This document shows, piece after piece, positions 1 to 11,559 of a DNA stretch of 64,000 bases (positions are counted from its first letter, which is position 1; every line of letters starts with the position of its first letter). This DNA is from Rattus norvegicus. Its lineage: Eukaryota; Chordata; Mammalia; Rodentia; Muridae. The translations under genes and the position numbers were made by a program. The DNA lies in NCBI RefSeq assembly GCF_036323735.1, contig NC_086024.1, forward strand, positions 73,342,924 through 73,406,923, written 5' to 3'. Under the pieces are notes generated by a model. That model was not told the DNA's origin. It saw only the letters and a list, made by a program, of their open reading frames with translations, and searched no databases.

Positions 1-167
1 GGCTCTGAATGGGTGTTCCTTCAGTCTCTGTTTTAATCTTTGCCTCTCCCTTCCCTGCCAAGGGTATTCTTTTTCCTCATTTAAAGAAGGAGTGAAGCAT
101 TCACATTTTGATCATCCGTCTTGAGTTTCGTTTGTTCTAGGGATCTAGGGTAATTCACGCATTTGGG

Positions 168-3100
168 CTAATAGCCACTTATCAATGAGTGCATACCATG
201 TATGTCTTTCTGTGATTGGGTTAGCTCACTCAGGATGATATTTTCCAGTTCCAACCATTTGCCTATGAATTTCATAAACTCGTTGTTTTTGATAGCTGAG
301 TAATATTCCATTGCGTAGATGTACCACATTTTCTGTATCCATTCCTCTGTTGAAGGGCATCTGGGTTCTTTCCATTTTCTGGCTATTATAAATAAGGCTG
401 CGATGAACATAGTGGAGCATGTGTCTTTTTTATATGTTGGGGCATTTTTGGGTATATGCCCAAGAGAGGTATAGCTGGATCCTCAGGCAGTTCAATGTAC
501 AATTTTCTGAGGAACCTCCAGACTGATTTCCAGAATGGTTTTACCAGTCTGCAATCCCACCAACAATGGAGGAGTGTTCCTCTTTCTCCACATCCTCGCC
601 AGCATCTGCTGTCACCTGAGTTTTTGATCTTAGCCATTCTCACTGGTGTGAGGTGAAATCTCAGGGTTGTTTTGATTTGCATTTCCCTTATGACTAAAGA
701 TGTTGAACATTTCTTTAGGTGTTCCTCAGCCATTCGGCATTCCTCAGCTGTGAATTCTTTGTTTAGCTCTGAACCCCATTTTTAATAGGGTTATTTGTTT
801 CCCTGCGGTCTAACTTCTTGAGTTTTTTGTATATTTTGGATATAAGGCCTCTATCTGTTGTAGGATTGGTAAAGATCTTTTCCCAATCTGTTGGTTGCCG
901 TTTTGTCCTAACCACAGTGTCCTTTGCCTTACAGAATCTTTGCAGTTTTATGAGATCCCATTTGTCGATTCTTGATCTTAGAGCATTAGCCATTGGTGTT
1001 TTGTTCAGGAAATTTTTTCCAGTGCCTATGTGTTCCAGATGCTTCCCTAGTTTTTCTTCTATTAGTTTGAGTGTGTCTGGTTTGATGTGGAGGTCCTTGA
1101 TCCACTTGGACTTAAGCTTTGTACAGGGTGATAAGCATGGATCGATCTGCATTCTTCTACATTTTGCCCTCCAGTTGAACCAGCACCATTTGCTGAAAAT
1201 GTTATCTTTTTTCCATTGGATGGTTTTGGCTCCTTTGTCAAAAATCAAGTGACCATAGGTGTGTGGGTTCATTTCTGGGTCTTCAATTCTATTCCATTGG
1301 TCTATCTGTCTGTCTCTGTACCAATACCATGCAGTTTTTATCACTATTGCTCTGTAATACTGCTTGAGTTCAGGGATAGTGATTCCCCCTGAAGTCCTTT
1401 TATTGTTGAGGATAGCTTTAGCTATCCTGGGTTTTTTGTTATTCCAGATGAATTTGCAAATTGTTCTGTCTAACTCTTTGAAGAATTGGATTGGTATTTT
1501 GATGGGGATTGCATTGAATCTGTAGATTGCTTTTGGTAAAATGGCCATTTTTACTATATTAATCTTGCCAATCCATGAGCATGGGAGATCTTTCCATCTT
1601 CTGAGGTCTTCTTCAATTTCTTTCCTCTTGAAGTTCTTATTGTACAGATCTTTTACTTGCTTGGTTAAAGTCACACCGAGGTACTTTATATTACTTGGGT
1701 TTATTATGAAGGGTGTCGTTTCCCTAATATCTTTCTCGGCTTGTTTCTCTTTTGTATAGAGGAAGGCAACAGATTTATTTGAGTTAATTTTATACCCAGC
1801 CACTTTGCTGAAGTTGTTTATCACCTTTAGTAGTTCTCTGGTGGAACTTTTGGGATCACTTAAATATACTATCATGTCATCTGCAAATAGTGATATTTTG
1901 ACCTCTTCTTTTCCGATCTGTATCCCTTTGATCTCCTTTTGTTGTCTGATTGCTCTGGCTAGAACTTCAAGAACTATATTGAATAAGTAGGGAGAGAGTG
2001 GGCAGCCTTGTCTAGTCCCTGATTTTAGTGGGATTGCTTCAAGTTTCTCTCCATTTAGTTTAATGTTAGCAACTGGTTTGCTGTATATGGCTTTTACTAT
2101 GTTTAGGTATGGGCCTTGAATTCCTATTCTTTCCAGGACTTTTATCATGAAGGGGTGTTGAATTTTGTCAAATGCTTTCTCAGCATCTAATGAAATGATC
2201 ATGTGGTTCTGTTCTTCCAGTTTGTTTATATAATGGATCACGTTGATGGTTTTCCGTATATTAAACCATCCCTGCATGCCTGTGATGAAGCCTACTTGAT
2301 CATGGTGGATGATTGTTTTGATGTGCTCTTGAATTCGGTTTGCCAGAATTTTATTGAGTATTTTTGCGTCGATATTCATAAGGGAAATTGGTCTGAAGTT
2401 CTCTTTCTTTGTTGTGTCTTTGTGTGGTTTAGGTATAAGAGTAATTGTGGCTACGTAGAAGGAATTCGCTAGGGCTCCATCTGTTTCAATTTTGTGGAAT
2501 AGTTTGGATAATATTGGTATGAGGTCTTCTATGAAGGTTTGATAGAATTCTGCACTAAACCCGTCTGGACCTGGGCTCTTTTTGGTTGGGAGACCTTTAA
2601 TGACTGCTTCTATTTCCTTAGGACTTATGGGGTTGTTTAACTGGTTTATCTGTTCCTGATTTAACTTCGATACCTGGTATCTGTCTAGGAAATTGTCCAT
2701 TTCCTGAAGATTTTCAAATTTTGTTGAATATAGGTTTTTATAGTAAGATTTGATGATTTTTTTAATTTCCTCCGAATCTGTAGTTATGTCTCCCTTTTCA
2801 TTTCTGATTTTGTTAATTTGGACGCACTCTCTGTGTCCTCTCGTTAGTCTGGCTAAGGGTTTATCTATCTTGTTGATTTTCTCAAAGAACCAACTTTTGG
2901 TTCTGTTGATTCTTTCTATGGTCCTTTTTGTTTCTACTCGGTTGATTTCAGCTCTGAGTTTGATTATTTCCTGCCTTCTACTCCTCCTGGGTATATTTGA
3001 TTCTTTTTGTTCTAGAGCTTTTAGGTGTGCTGTCAAGCTGCTGACATATGCTCTTTCCTGTTTCTTTCTGCAGGCACTCTGCGCTATGAGTTTTCCTCTT

Positions 3101-3985
3101 AGCACAGCTTTCATTGTCCCATAAGTTTGAGTATGTTGTATCTTCATTTTCATTAAATTCTAAAAAGTCTTTAATTTCTTTCTTTATTTCTTCCTTGACC
3201 AGGTTATCATTGAGTAGAGCATTGTTCAATTTCCACGTATATGTGGGCATTCTTCTCTTACAGTTATTGAAGACCAGTTTTAGGCCGTGGTGGTCTGATA
3301 GCACGCATGGGATTATTTCTATCTTTCTGTACCTGTTGAGGCCCGTTTTTTGACCAATTATATGGTCAATTTTGGAGAAAGTACCATGAGGAGCTGAGAA
3401 GAAGGTATATCCTTTTGCTTTAGGATAGAGTGTGCTATAAATATCCGTTAAGTCCATTTGGCTCATGACTTCTCTTAGTCTGTCGACATCACTGTTTAAT
3501 TTCTGTTTCCATGATCTGTCCATTGATGAGAGTGGGGTGTTGAAATCTCCCACTATTATTGTGTGAGGTGCAATGTGTGTTTTGAGCTTTAGTAAGGTTT
3601 CTTTTATGTATGTAGGTGCCCTTGTATTTGGGGCATAGATACTTAGGATTGAGAGTTTATCTTGGTGGATTTTTCCTTTGATGAATATGAAGTGTCCTTC
3701 CTTATCTTTTTTGATGACTTTTAGTTGGAAATTGATTTTATTTGATATTAGAATGGCTACTCCAGCTTGCTTCTTCTGACCATTTGCTTGGAAAGTTGTT
3801 TTCCAGCCTTTCACTCTGAGGTAGTGTCTGTCTTTGTCTCTGAGGTGTGTTTCCTGTAGGCAGCAGAATGCAGGGTCCTCGTTGCGTATCCAGTTTGTTA
3901 ATCTATGTCTTTTTATTGGGGAGTTGAGGCCATTGATATTGAGAGATATTAAGGAATAGTGATTATTGTTTCCCTTTATATTCAT
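168..3985 (-). pseudogene. L1 ORF2 (endonuclease/reverse transcriptase), frameshifted, copy A
   Basis: Encodes the L1 replicase that nicks target DNA and copies L1 RNA onto it. The first open block (3985-2978, 335 aa) is the apurinic-type endonuclease domain, with the LNIN, QETHL, GDFNTPLS and SDHHG motifs. The second (3153-763, 796 aa) is the reverse transcriptase with SLFADD. The last pieces (733-386 and 410-168) carry the Cys-rich CWRGCG...HCWWDC motif and the C-terminus. Three frameshifts separate the blocks: a 2-base loss near 3112-3120 (also in copy B), a lost A in an A-run near 781-786, and a lost base near 448-455. Dead as a full protein. A domain-only product from the first block is conceivable but unproven. 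Confidence 0.93.
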
Positions 3986-4044
3986 ATTTGGATGTGAGGT
4001 TATGTTTGTGTGCTTTCATTCTCTTTGTTTTGTTGCCAAGACGA

Positions 4045-5187
4045 TTAGTATCTTGCTTCTTCTAGGGTATAGCTTGCCTCCTTATGTTGGGCTTTACCAT
4101 TTATTATCCTTTGTAGTGCTGGATTTGTAGAAAGATATTGTGTCAATTTGGTTTTGTCATGGAATATCTTGGTTTCTCCATCAATGTTAATTGAGAGTTT
4201 TGCAGGATACAGTAACCTGGGCTGGCATTTGTGTTCTCTTAGGGTCTCTATAACATCAGTCCAGGATCTTCTGGCCTTCATAGTTTCTGGCGAGAAGTCT
4301 GGTGTGATTCTGATAGGTCTCCCTTTATATGTTACTTGACCTTTTTCCCTTACTGCTTTTAATATTCTTTCTTTATTTTGTGCGTTTGGTGTTTTGACAA
4401 TTATGTGACGGGAGGTTATTCTTTTCTGGTCCAATCTATTTGGAGTTCTGTAGGCTTCTTGTATGTCTATGGGTATCTCTTTTTTTAGGTTAGGGAAGTT
4501 TTCTTCTATGATTTTGTTGAAGATATTTACTGGTCCTTTGAGCTGGGAGTCTTCACTCTCTTCTATGCCTATTATCCTTAGGTTTGATCTTCTCATTGAG
4601 TCCTGGATTTCCTGTATGTTTTGGACCAGTAGCTTTTTCCGCTTTACATTATCTTTGACAGTTGAGTCAATGATTTCTATGGAATCTTCTGCTCCTGAGA
4701 TTCTCTCTTCCATCTCTTGTAGTCTGTTGGTGAAGCTTGTATCTACAGCTCCTTGTCTCTTCTTTTGGTTTTCTATATCCAGGGTTGTTTCCATGTGTTC
4801 TTTCTTGATTGCTTCTATTTCCATTTTTAATTCCTTCAACTGTTTGATTGTGTTTTCCTGGAATTCTTTCAGGGATTTTTGTGTCTCCTCTCTATGGGCT
4901 TCTACTTGTTTATTCATGTTTTCCTGGAATTCTTTCAGGGATTTTTGTGATTCTTTCAGGCATTTTTGCGATTCCTCTCTTTAGGCTTATACTTGTTCTC
5001 TAAGGGAGTTCTTCATGTCTTTCTTGAAGTCCTCCAGCATCATGATCAAAAATGATTTTGGAACTAGATCTTGTTTTTCTGGTGTGTTTGGATATTCCAT
5101 GTTTGTTTTGATGGGAGAATTGGGCTCCGATGGTGCCATGTAGTCTTGGTTTCTGTTGCTTGAGTTCCTGTGCTTGCCCCTCGCCAT
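4045..5187 (-). pseudogene. L1 ORF1 (RNA-binding chaperone), nonsense-mutated, copy A
   Basis: ORF1 makes the trimeric RNA-binding protein of the L1 ribonucleoprotein. The reading frame from the ATG at 5187 to the stop at 4045 is 381 codons long, with no net frameshift. Two in-frame stop codons fall between the open blocks 5187-4987 and 4917-4045. The N-terminal half is a charged coiled coil with a repeated SQKSLKEFQEN-type unit. The C-terminal half has the RNA-recognition-like and C-terminal domain region (GPVNIFNKI, RHIIVKTPNAQNKERILKAVREKGQ). It is 23 codons longer than copy B, all in the coiled coil, from extra repeat units. ORF2 follows 59 bases downstream. Confidence 0.92.
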
Positions 5188-5853
5188 CAGATTATCTCTA
5201 GTGTTACTTTGTTCTGCTATTTCTGACAGTGGCTAGACTGTCCTATAAGCCTGTGTGTCAGGAGTGCTGTAGACCTGTTTTCCTCTCTTTCAGTCAGTTA
5301 TGGGGACAGAGTGTTCTGCTTTCGGGCGTGTAGTTTTTCCTCTCTACAGGTCTTCAGCTGTTCCTGTGGGCCTGTGTCTTGAGTTCACCAGGCAGCTTTC
5401 TTGCAGCAGAAAATTTGGTCTTACCTGTGGTCCTGAGGCTCAAGTTCGCTCGTGGGGTGCTGCCCAGGGGCTCTCTGCAGCGGCAGCAACCAGGAAGACC
5501 TGTTCTGCCCCTTCCGGGAGCTTCAGTGCACCATGGTTCCAGATGGTCTTTGGCTTTTTCCTCTGGCGTCCGAGATGTGTGTGCAGGGAGCAGTCTCTTC
5601 TGGTTTCCCAGGTTTGTCTGCCTCTCTGAAGGTTTAGCTCTCCCTCCCACGGGATTTGGGTGCAGAGAACTATTTATCCGGTCTGTTTCTATCAGGTTCC
5701 GGCGGTGTCTCAGGCAGGGGTCCTGCCGCTCCTGGGCCCTCCCCCACGGGAGCCCAGAGGCCTTATACAGTTTCCTCTTGGGCCAGGGATGTGGGCAGGG
5801 GTGAGCAGTGTTGGTGGTTTCTTCCGCTCTGCAGCCTCAGGAGTGCCCACCTC
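5188..5853 (-). promoter_or_regulatory. L1 5'UTR/promoter monomer, inner copy of element A
   Basis: GC-rich block immediately upstream of ORF1 of copy A, matching the monomers of copy B. It stops abruptly at about 5853, in the middle of a monomer, where a second ORF1 start region begins. A consensus splice donor (CAG/GTAAGA read on the minus strand, GT at 5423-5424) lies within it. The opposite strand has an open 109-codon frame at 5300-5629. Promoter role is inferred from the family. Confidence 0.85.
5300..5629 (+). other. Antisense ORF in L1 5'UTR (ORF0-like position), 109 codons, copy A
   Basis: ATG-initiated frame antisense to the L1 promoter. The start sits in a strong context (G at -3, G at +4). 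The product is basic and Cys/Ser/Gly-rich with no domain I recognise. The same frame, with the same start, the same length and closely similar residues, is present in copy B at 30332-30003 minus. In primate L1 an antisense ORF0 occupies a comparable place; homology to it is not claimed. The ORF could be a by-product of GC-rich sequence. Confidence 0.4.
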
Positions 5854-6232
5854 CCATGTGTACTTTCTTGATCGCTTCTATTTCCATTTTTAATTCCTTC
5901 AACTGTCTGATTGTGTTTTCCTGGAATTCTTTCAGGGATTTTTGTGACTCCTCTCTCAGGGCTTCTACTTCTTTATTTATGTTTTCCTGGAATTCTTTTA
6001 GGGGTTTTTGCGATTTCTCTCTGTAGGCTTCTACTTGTTCTCTAAGGGAGTTCTTCACGTCTTTCTTGAAGTCCTCCTCCAGCATCATGATCAAATATGA
6101 TTTTGAAACTAGATCTTGCTTTTCTGGTGTGTTTGGATATTCCGTGTTTGCTTTGGTTGGAGAATTGGGCTCCGATGATGCCATGTAGTCTTGGTTTCTG
6201 TTGCTTGGGTTCCTGCGCTTGCCTCTCGCCAT
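5854..6232 (-). pseudogene. Duplicated N-terminal fragment of L1 ORF1, copy A
   Basis: Starts at an ATG (6232) with the same MARGKRRNPSNRNQDYM opening as copy B ORF1 and stays open through the coiled coil to about the IKKVHM residues, roughly 127 codons. It then runs into 5'UTR sequence of the inner L1 start (junction near 5853). It has two full SQKxLKEFQEN repeat units. It has no stop of its own before the junction, unlike the inner ORF1. Either a tandem duplication of the L1 5' end or a 5'-truncated L1 inserted into the ORF1 of another. Confidence 0.85.
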
Positions 6233-6235
6233 CAG

Positions 6236-6967
6236 ATTATCTCTAGTGTTACTTTGTTCTGCTATTTCTGTCAGTGGCTAGACTGTCTTATAAGCCTGTG
6301 TTTCAGGAGTGCTGTAGACCTCTTTTCCTGTTTTCTTTCAGCGAGTTATAGGGACAGAGTGTTCTGCTTTCGGGCGTGTAGTTTTTCCTCTCTACAGGTC
6401 TTCAGCTGTTCCTGTGGGCCTGTGTCTTGAGTTCACCAGGCAGGTCGCTTGCAGCAGAAAAGTTGGTCTTACCTGTGGTCCCGAGGCTCAAGTTTGCTCA
6501 TGGGGTGTTGCTTATGAGCTCTCCGCAGTGGCAGCCACCAGGAAGATCTGTGCCGCCCTTTCTGGGAGCTTCCGTGCACCAGGGTTCCAGATGGCGTTTG
6601 GTGTTTTCCTCTGGAATCAGTAATGTGTGCAGAGTGCAGTCTCTTCTGGTTTCCCAGGCGTGTCTGCCTCTCTGAAGGTTTAGCTCTCCCTCCCATGGGA
6701 TTTGGGTGCAGAGAATTCTTCAGGTTCCGGTGATGTCTCAGATGCAGCAGTCCTGCTGCTCCTGGGCCCTCCTCTACGGGAACCCAGAGGCCGTATACAG
6801 TTTCCTCTTGGGCCAGGGATGTGGGCAGGGGTGGGCAGTGTTGGTGGTCTCTTCTGCTCTGCAGCCTCAGGAGTGCCCACCTGACCAGGCGGTGAGGTCT
6901 ATTTCCCATGGGGTTTGGGAGCAGAGAGCTGCTGTGGGCAGGGATCCGCCGGTTTGGGACTCCCGCT
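6236..6967 (-). promoter_or_regulatory. L1 5'UTR/promoter, outer copy of element A
   Basis: Second promoter block upstream of the duplicated ORF1 start. It aligns with 5188-5853 and reaches further 5', to about 6967, where older L1 ORF2 sequence begins. It holds the same sense splice donor (GT at 6471-6472). The antisense 109-codon frame has lost its ATG here (ATA), so only a shorter internal frame remains (6414-6623). Confidence 0.8.
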
Positions 6968-8590
6968 AAAAACCAGTCTATGTCTTTTTATTGGGGAATT
7001 GATGCATTGATGTTATGAGATATTAAGGGATAGTGATTGTTTCCTGTTATTTTCATTGTTAGAGGTGGAATTATATTTGTGTATGTCTCTTCTTTTGTTT
7101 CATTGCAAGGAAATTACTTTCTTGCTTTTTGTATAGCAAAAAGCAAGTTTCTCTCCTTGTGTTGGAGTTTTCCATTTATTATCCGTTGTAGGGCTGGATT
7201 TGTGGAAAGACATTGTGTAAATTTGTTTTTGTCATGGATTATCTTGGTTTCTCCATCTATGCTAATTGAGAGTTTTGCTGGATATATTAACCTGGGCTGA
7301 GATTTGTGGTCTCTTAGGGTCTGTATGACATCTGCCCAAGATCTTCTGGCTTTCATAGTCTCTGGTGTAATTCTTATAGGTCTGCCTTTATATGTCACTT
7401 CACCTTTTCCCCTTACTGCTTTTAATATTCTCTTTGTTTTGTGCATTTGTTGTTTTGACTATTATGTGATGGGAGGAATTTCTTTTCTGGTCCAATCTGT
7501 GTGGGGTTCTGTAGGCTTCTTGTATCTATGTGGGCATCTCTTTCTTTAGGTTAGAGAAGTTTTCTTCTATAGTTCTGTTGAAGATATTTACTGGCCCTTT
7601 AAGTTGGGAGTCTTCACTCTCTTCTATACCTATCATCCTTAGGTTTAATCTTCTAATTGTGTCCTGTATTTCCTGGACACAATGTTTTGGGCTAGGAGCT
7701 TTTTGTGTTTTACATTATCTTTGACAGTTATGTCGATGTTTTCTATGGTATCTTCTGCCCCTGAGATTCACTCTTTTATCTCTTGAATTCTGTTGGTGAT
7801 GCTTGTGTCTATGACTCCTGATCTCCTTCCTAGGTTTTCTCTCCAGGGTTATCTCCCTTTGTGCTTTCTTTATTGTTTCTATTCCTGTTTTTAAATCCTG
7901 GATGGTTTTTTCCAATTCCTTCACCTGTTTGGTTATTTTTTCCTGTAATTCTTTAAGAGATTTTTGTGTTTCCTCTTTAAAGACTTCTACTAATTTATCT
8001 GTATTATCCTGTATTTCTCAAAGGGAGTTATTTATGTCCTTCTTAAATACCTCCATCATCATAACAAAATCTGATTTTAAATCCAAATATTGTTTTCTGG
8101 TGTGTTTGGATATCCAGTATTTGCTTTGGTGGGCAAACTAGGTTCTGATGATTCCATGTAGTCTTGGTTTCTGTTGCTTATATTCCTGTGCCTGCCTCTT
8201 GACATCAGGTTGTCTCTTGTGTTAGCTTGTCTTACTGTCTCTAACAGTGGCTTGACTCTCCTATAAGTGTGTCAGCACTTCTGTAGTCCTCTTTTCTTAC
8301 AGCTGGATCTGGGTTCAGAAAGCTGTGGGACCAGTTTAGCTCCAGGCGCAGGCAGAAACTAGAAGTGTACTTCCTCAGACTGCTCCTGGGTTTGTGTGTC
8401 CTGAGGCCAGCAGGTGGGTCGCTTGGAGCAGAAGAGTTGGTCTTACCTCTGCTTTCATTTGTGTCAGCACTCCTGGTAACTGGCTTTCAAATGTTTACTT
8501 CTTTTTTTTTGTTTTGTGGAATATCTTGAAGAGTGTTAGTTCTTTGAATATCTGGTTGAATCCCGTGCTGATAATATCTATACTTTGGCT
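6968..8590 (-). mobile_element. Older L1: ORF2 start, ORF1, 5'UTR and an ORF2 scrap
   Basis: The beginning of ORF2 (about 6968-7055), the ORF1/ORF2 spacer, and a decayed ORF1 from about 8204 (ATG-like MSRGRHRN opening) down to 7114 are recognisable. Open remnants are 7446-7114 (KTKRILKAVRGKGEVTYKGRPIRI) and 7924-7715. 8205-8465 resembles L1 5'UTR. 8500-8590 is an out-of-place ORF2 fragment. Divergence from copies A and B is high, so this is an older layer. It is the target into which copy A inserted. Confidence 0.75.
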
Positions 8591-8699
8591 ACTTTTCTTA
8601 AATTAGAAAATTTAAATATTGCTTCTATCAAGCTGTTTTCTGATACATAATTATTATACTACTCAAATTATTCAATTTGTCTTGATATGGCTTTTATAA

Positions 8700-9320
8700 G
8701 TTGCATATGCCCAGAAATGTAGCCATGTGTTTCCTCAGCATCTTTTGCAGTGTCCCCATTTTCATCTCTAATTTGGGATCCTCATGCCTTCTTTTGATAA
8801 ATACAACTAATGGTTTGTTGATATTGTTGTTTTTTATATATCACTTTATCCTTTTCTTTTGCTGCCTTCAATATTGCTTTTTTGTCCTTTTCTACATTTA
8901 GTGTTTTGAACATTATATGACTTAAAAAGGTATTTGTATAGTCCAGTTTATCCTTTGTTTTGCAGTCCTTTTACTTTGATAAACATCTATTACAAAATAT
9001 AAACATGAATAACTAAGATAATAATTCAAAGTCAAGAGTGCTCAGTGAAGATTATGAAGTTGACAACAGAAATCATGGGATTCTACTGAAGAGAGATGGG
9101 AAAGTAACACAAGACATATCACTTGACCCTTTTCCCTTACTACTTTTAATATTCTTTCTTTGTTTTGTGCATTTAGTGTTTTGACTACTATGTGACAGGA
9201 GGAACTTCTTTTCTGATCCAATCTATGTGGAGTTCTGTAGGCTTCTTGTATGTATATGGGCATCTCTTTCTTTAGGTTAGGGAAGTTTTCTTCTATAATT
9301 CTGTTGAAGATATTTACCTC
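8700..9320 (-). mobile_element. Fragments of an older L1 (ORF1 and ORF2 pieces)
   Basis: 8700-8830 resembles ORF2, 8835-8975 a decayed ORF1 C-terminal region, and 9115-9320 a better-preserved ORF1 piece (frame 9263-9042 includes PIYIQEAYRTPHRLDQKR and AQNKERILKVVREKGQV). About 140 bases between the two ORF1 pieces (8976-9114) are unrelated. The scrambling suggests two separate old insertions or internal deletion. Confidence 0.6.
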
Positions 9321-9599
9321 CTAAGGCAGGTCATGCTGTTGAATGGAATTGTTAATGTGGATCTTGGTTCTTTATCTGAGAGGAGCAGCACTTGGATCCT
9401 GGGGATAAATGGTATCACAATTCTAGGGTCCTTGCCTAACGACTAAACTAAGGATTCATGGCAGGGAATGAGCAGAGTTGATAAAGACTGAAACTGGAGG
9501 CCCTATTGGATGATGTTAGTTGCTTGATAATACTTACAACCATTTCACATGAATGCATGTCAAAATATGTTGTACAATAAGTATCTATGAAATTTTATG

Positions 9600-9970
9600 T
9601 TTTATATTTTATGCCTTTTTAGTTTTGTATTGTTTGAGAATTTTTTGCATGTATATAATGTGTTCTGATGAAATCCACCTCCATGCCCTCCTCACCAATT
9701 TCTCCCAACCCCTCATGACTCAGTATTCCTTCTTTATGTGCTAATTTTTAAAATAAGTGGGTATATTTTGTGCCACTGATATTGGTATGTGGGTAGGATC
9801 ATCTACAAAAGAACAGGTAACCTCACAAATGATGTGTCCCTCAAGAAAGCTGACCTTCCATTTCTCAGGAGTCATCAACTCCCTATATCTTTTCACCTAG
9901 TTTAAGGAATTCATGAGCCCCTCCCTCATAAGGACTGGGATTTTAGCTGGCTTGATCTTGTCAAATCTTG
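9600..9970 (-). mobile_element. Probable very old L1 3'UTR fragment
   Basis: The text around 9640-9725 (pyrimidine-rich, with CACCTCCATGCCCTCC-like wording) and 9785-9965 resembles old rodent/mammalian L1 3'UTR read on the minus strand. There is no coding content. Assigned by sequence resemblance only. Confidence 0.4.
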
Positions 9971-11555
9971 TTACAAAAAAAGAAAGGTCTTTAAATATAA
10001 CTAATACCATCAAATATATTCATTTTATCACATAAAACTTGTGAAGGTTATTATCTTTTAATATATACATAAATGTTAATTACATTTTTCTGTTGTTTAG
10101 ACAAACAGATATAATGAAGAGGAATCTGATGACAGTTTAATACGTATTAATAATATATTTTTCTTTCAGTATTTTACTTCATACTAGTGTATTTGAATCC
10201 CTGACCTTCACAACATGCCATCTATTTGACCATCTACAGAACTGTGAGTAAGAAACAATTACATTTAAGCTGAAGTTTCAATCATTGCTGCAATGGCCAA
10301 ACATGCTTTGAAAATTTAAGCTGTGTGTTGTACATTGACAGTAGGTGTTCCTAGTTTTAAAAAATAGCAAAATTATTACTTGCAATTTCTTTTAACGATT
10401 GAGGAAGATATAACCCTATTAGTTGGTGTGAAATTAATGACATGCTATTTTAATGCTCATTTCTTAACTAAAGATTTCAAAAGACTAGAAGGCTGTCAGA
10501 CATGAAAGGAAATTAAGGGTTTGATTTCAAAAGACATTCAAATTAACAACAAATAGAAACTTTTCCTTTAAAGCCTCTCAAATAGCTGAGTGTGACTAGG
10601 AAAGAATATCAAGTACAAAGGAAGTTTATTTTCCATATTGATAAAAACTGTATGATACTGAGTTCTAAAAAAGTATGCTAATTTATCTCTACAAAGTATG
10701 AAGTGGACAGGCTTGATTAGTGAATTGATTAGTTCATTTCTTTAAATCTTTAGTGCTTTCTCACAAATATGTTAAAATATAAAAGAAATACGGAGACAGT
10801 AAACTAGAACGGTTTGAAGAGATTGGCTGCTTAAGCATGAATAAGAATTTCTGTCATTTACTACCAAAGCAGACACCATTGGGAAGTGAGCTAACAGTGC
10901 CAAGAATTGAGGTGACTTTAGAAATCACAGGAATGTGAGTAAGTGTGGACATACACCTGTGTTAGTGATAGGTCTGTTTTCTCCAAAAATTAAAAAAAAA
11001 TATTTAAAGTCTATGCCAAATTGTCAAAACTTAAGACAAAATATTATAGTATTTGTTAGCCTATTAACAGTGAAAGCAGAAAAAACTTCATTCTAACATT
11101 TTAGTCTAGAATATTTGCACATTCACATAAATGGGTTGAATTGTTTTTACTGGGAAAAACAATATGGAAGAGAGCCACGGTTGATATGCATGTGCCTACA
11201 CATAATTCAATATACACAGATATGTACATAAAACATGGCATGTACATTAGCCGATAGGTACCAGTGGAATGACAAACTGGTAAAGGCATTATTGCACGAT
11301 ACAATAGAACATTCTTCCTAGTTACTAAATTGTAGGTAAATGGCAGCAGCCTGTGGCCATTTCTGATGCTGCAATTTTCCTGCGTTCCTTATCAATTCCT
11401 GAGTTTGAACTTTAGGAATCACATGCAATATTTACATTAAGTACTTGTTTCAAGGACATGTTGTTAATATGTGCAGTATTGATAAATTTATCTACAATCA
11501 GTATTAATTTAGCACCTGTCCTATTGGCAGTAAGAGGCTTGTCAACTGTACCCTG
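9971..11555. other. Unique AT-rich non-coding DNA
   Basis: No ORF of note, no recognised repeat and no RNA gene seen. Short frames such as 11304-11101 minus lack any protein character. A short TA run lies just beyond the end of this stretch. Confidence 0.6.
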
Positions 11556-11559
11556 CTCC

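Larger units (their letters stand above)
1..6967 (-). mobile_element. L1 LINE copy A, young rat type, 3' end off the window
   Basis: Non-LTR retrotransposon read on the minus strand. From right to left it shows an outer 5'UTR (6967-6236), an ORF1 start region (6232-5854), a second 5'UTR (5853-5188), full ORF1 (5187-4045), ORF2 (3985-168) and the start of the 3'UTR (167-1). It is near-identical to copy B at 29312-36115, so it belongs to the same young subfamily. The 5' end abuts an older L1 (from 6968). The left target-site duplication cannot be seen because the 3' end lies before base 1. ORF1 and ORF2 both carry disabling changes, so it is not autonomous. Confidence 0.95.

Noticed and set aside
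818..3124. Plus-strand frames of 60-144 codons opposite L1 ORF2 of copy A
   Set aside because: Antisense shadows of ORF2; the same ones recur opposite copy B because the sense gene is the same. Unlike the 5'UTR frame, they lie under coding sequence that explains them.
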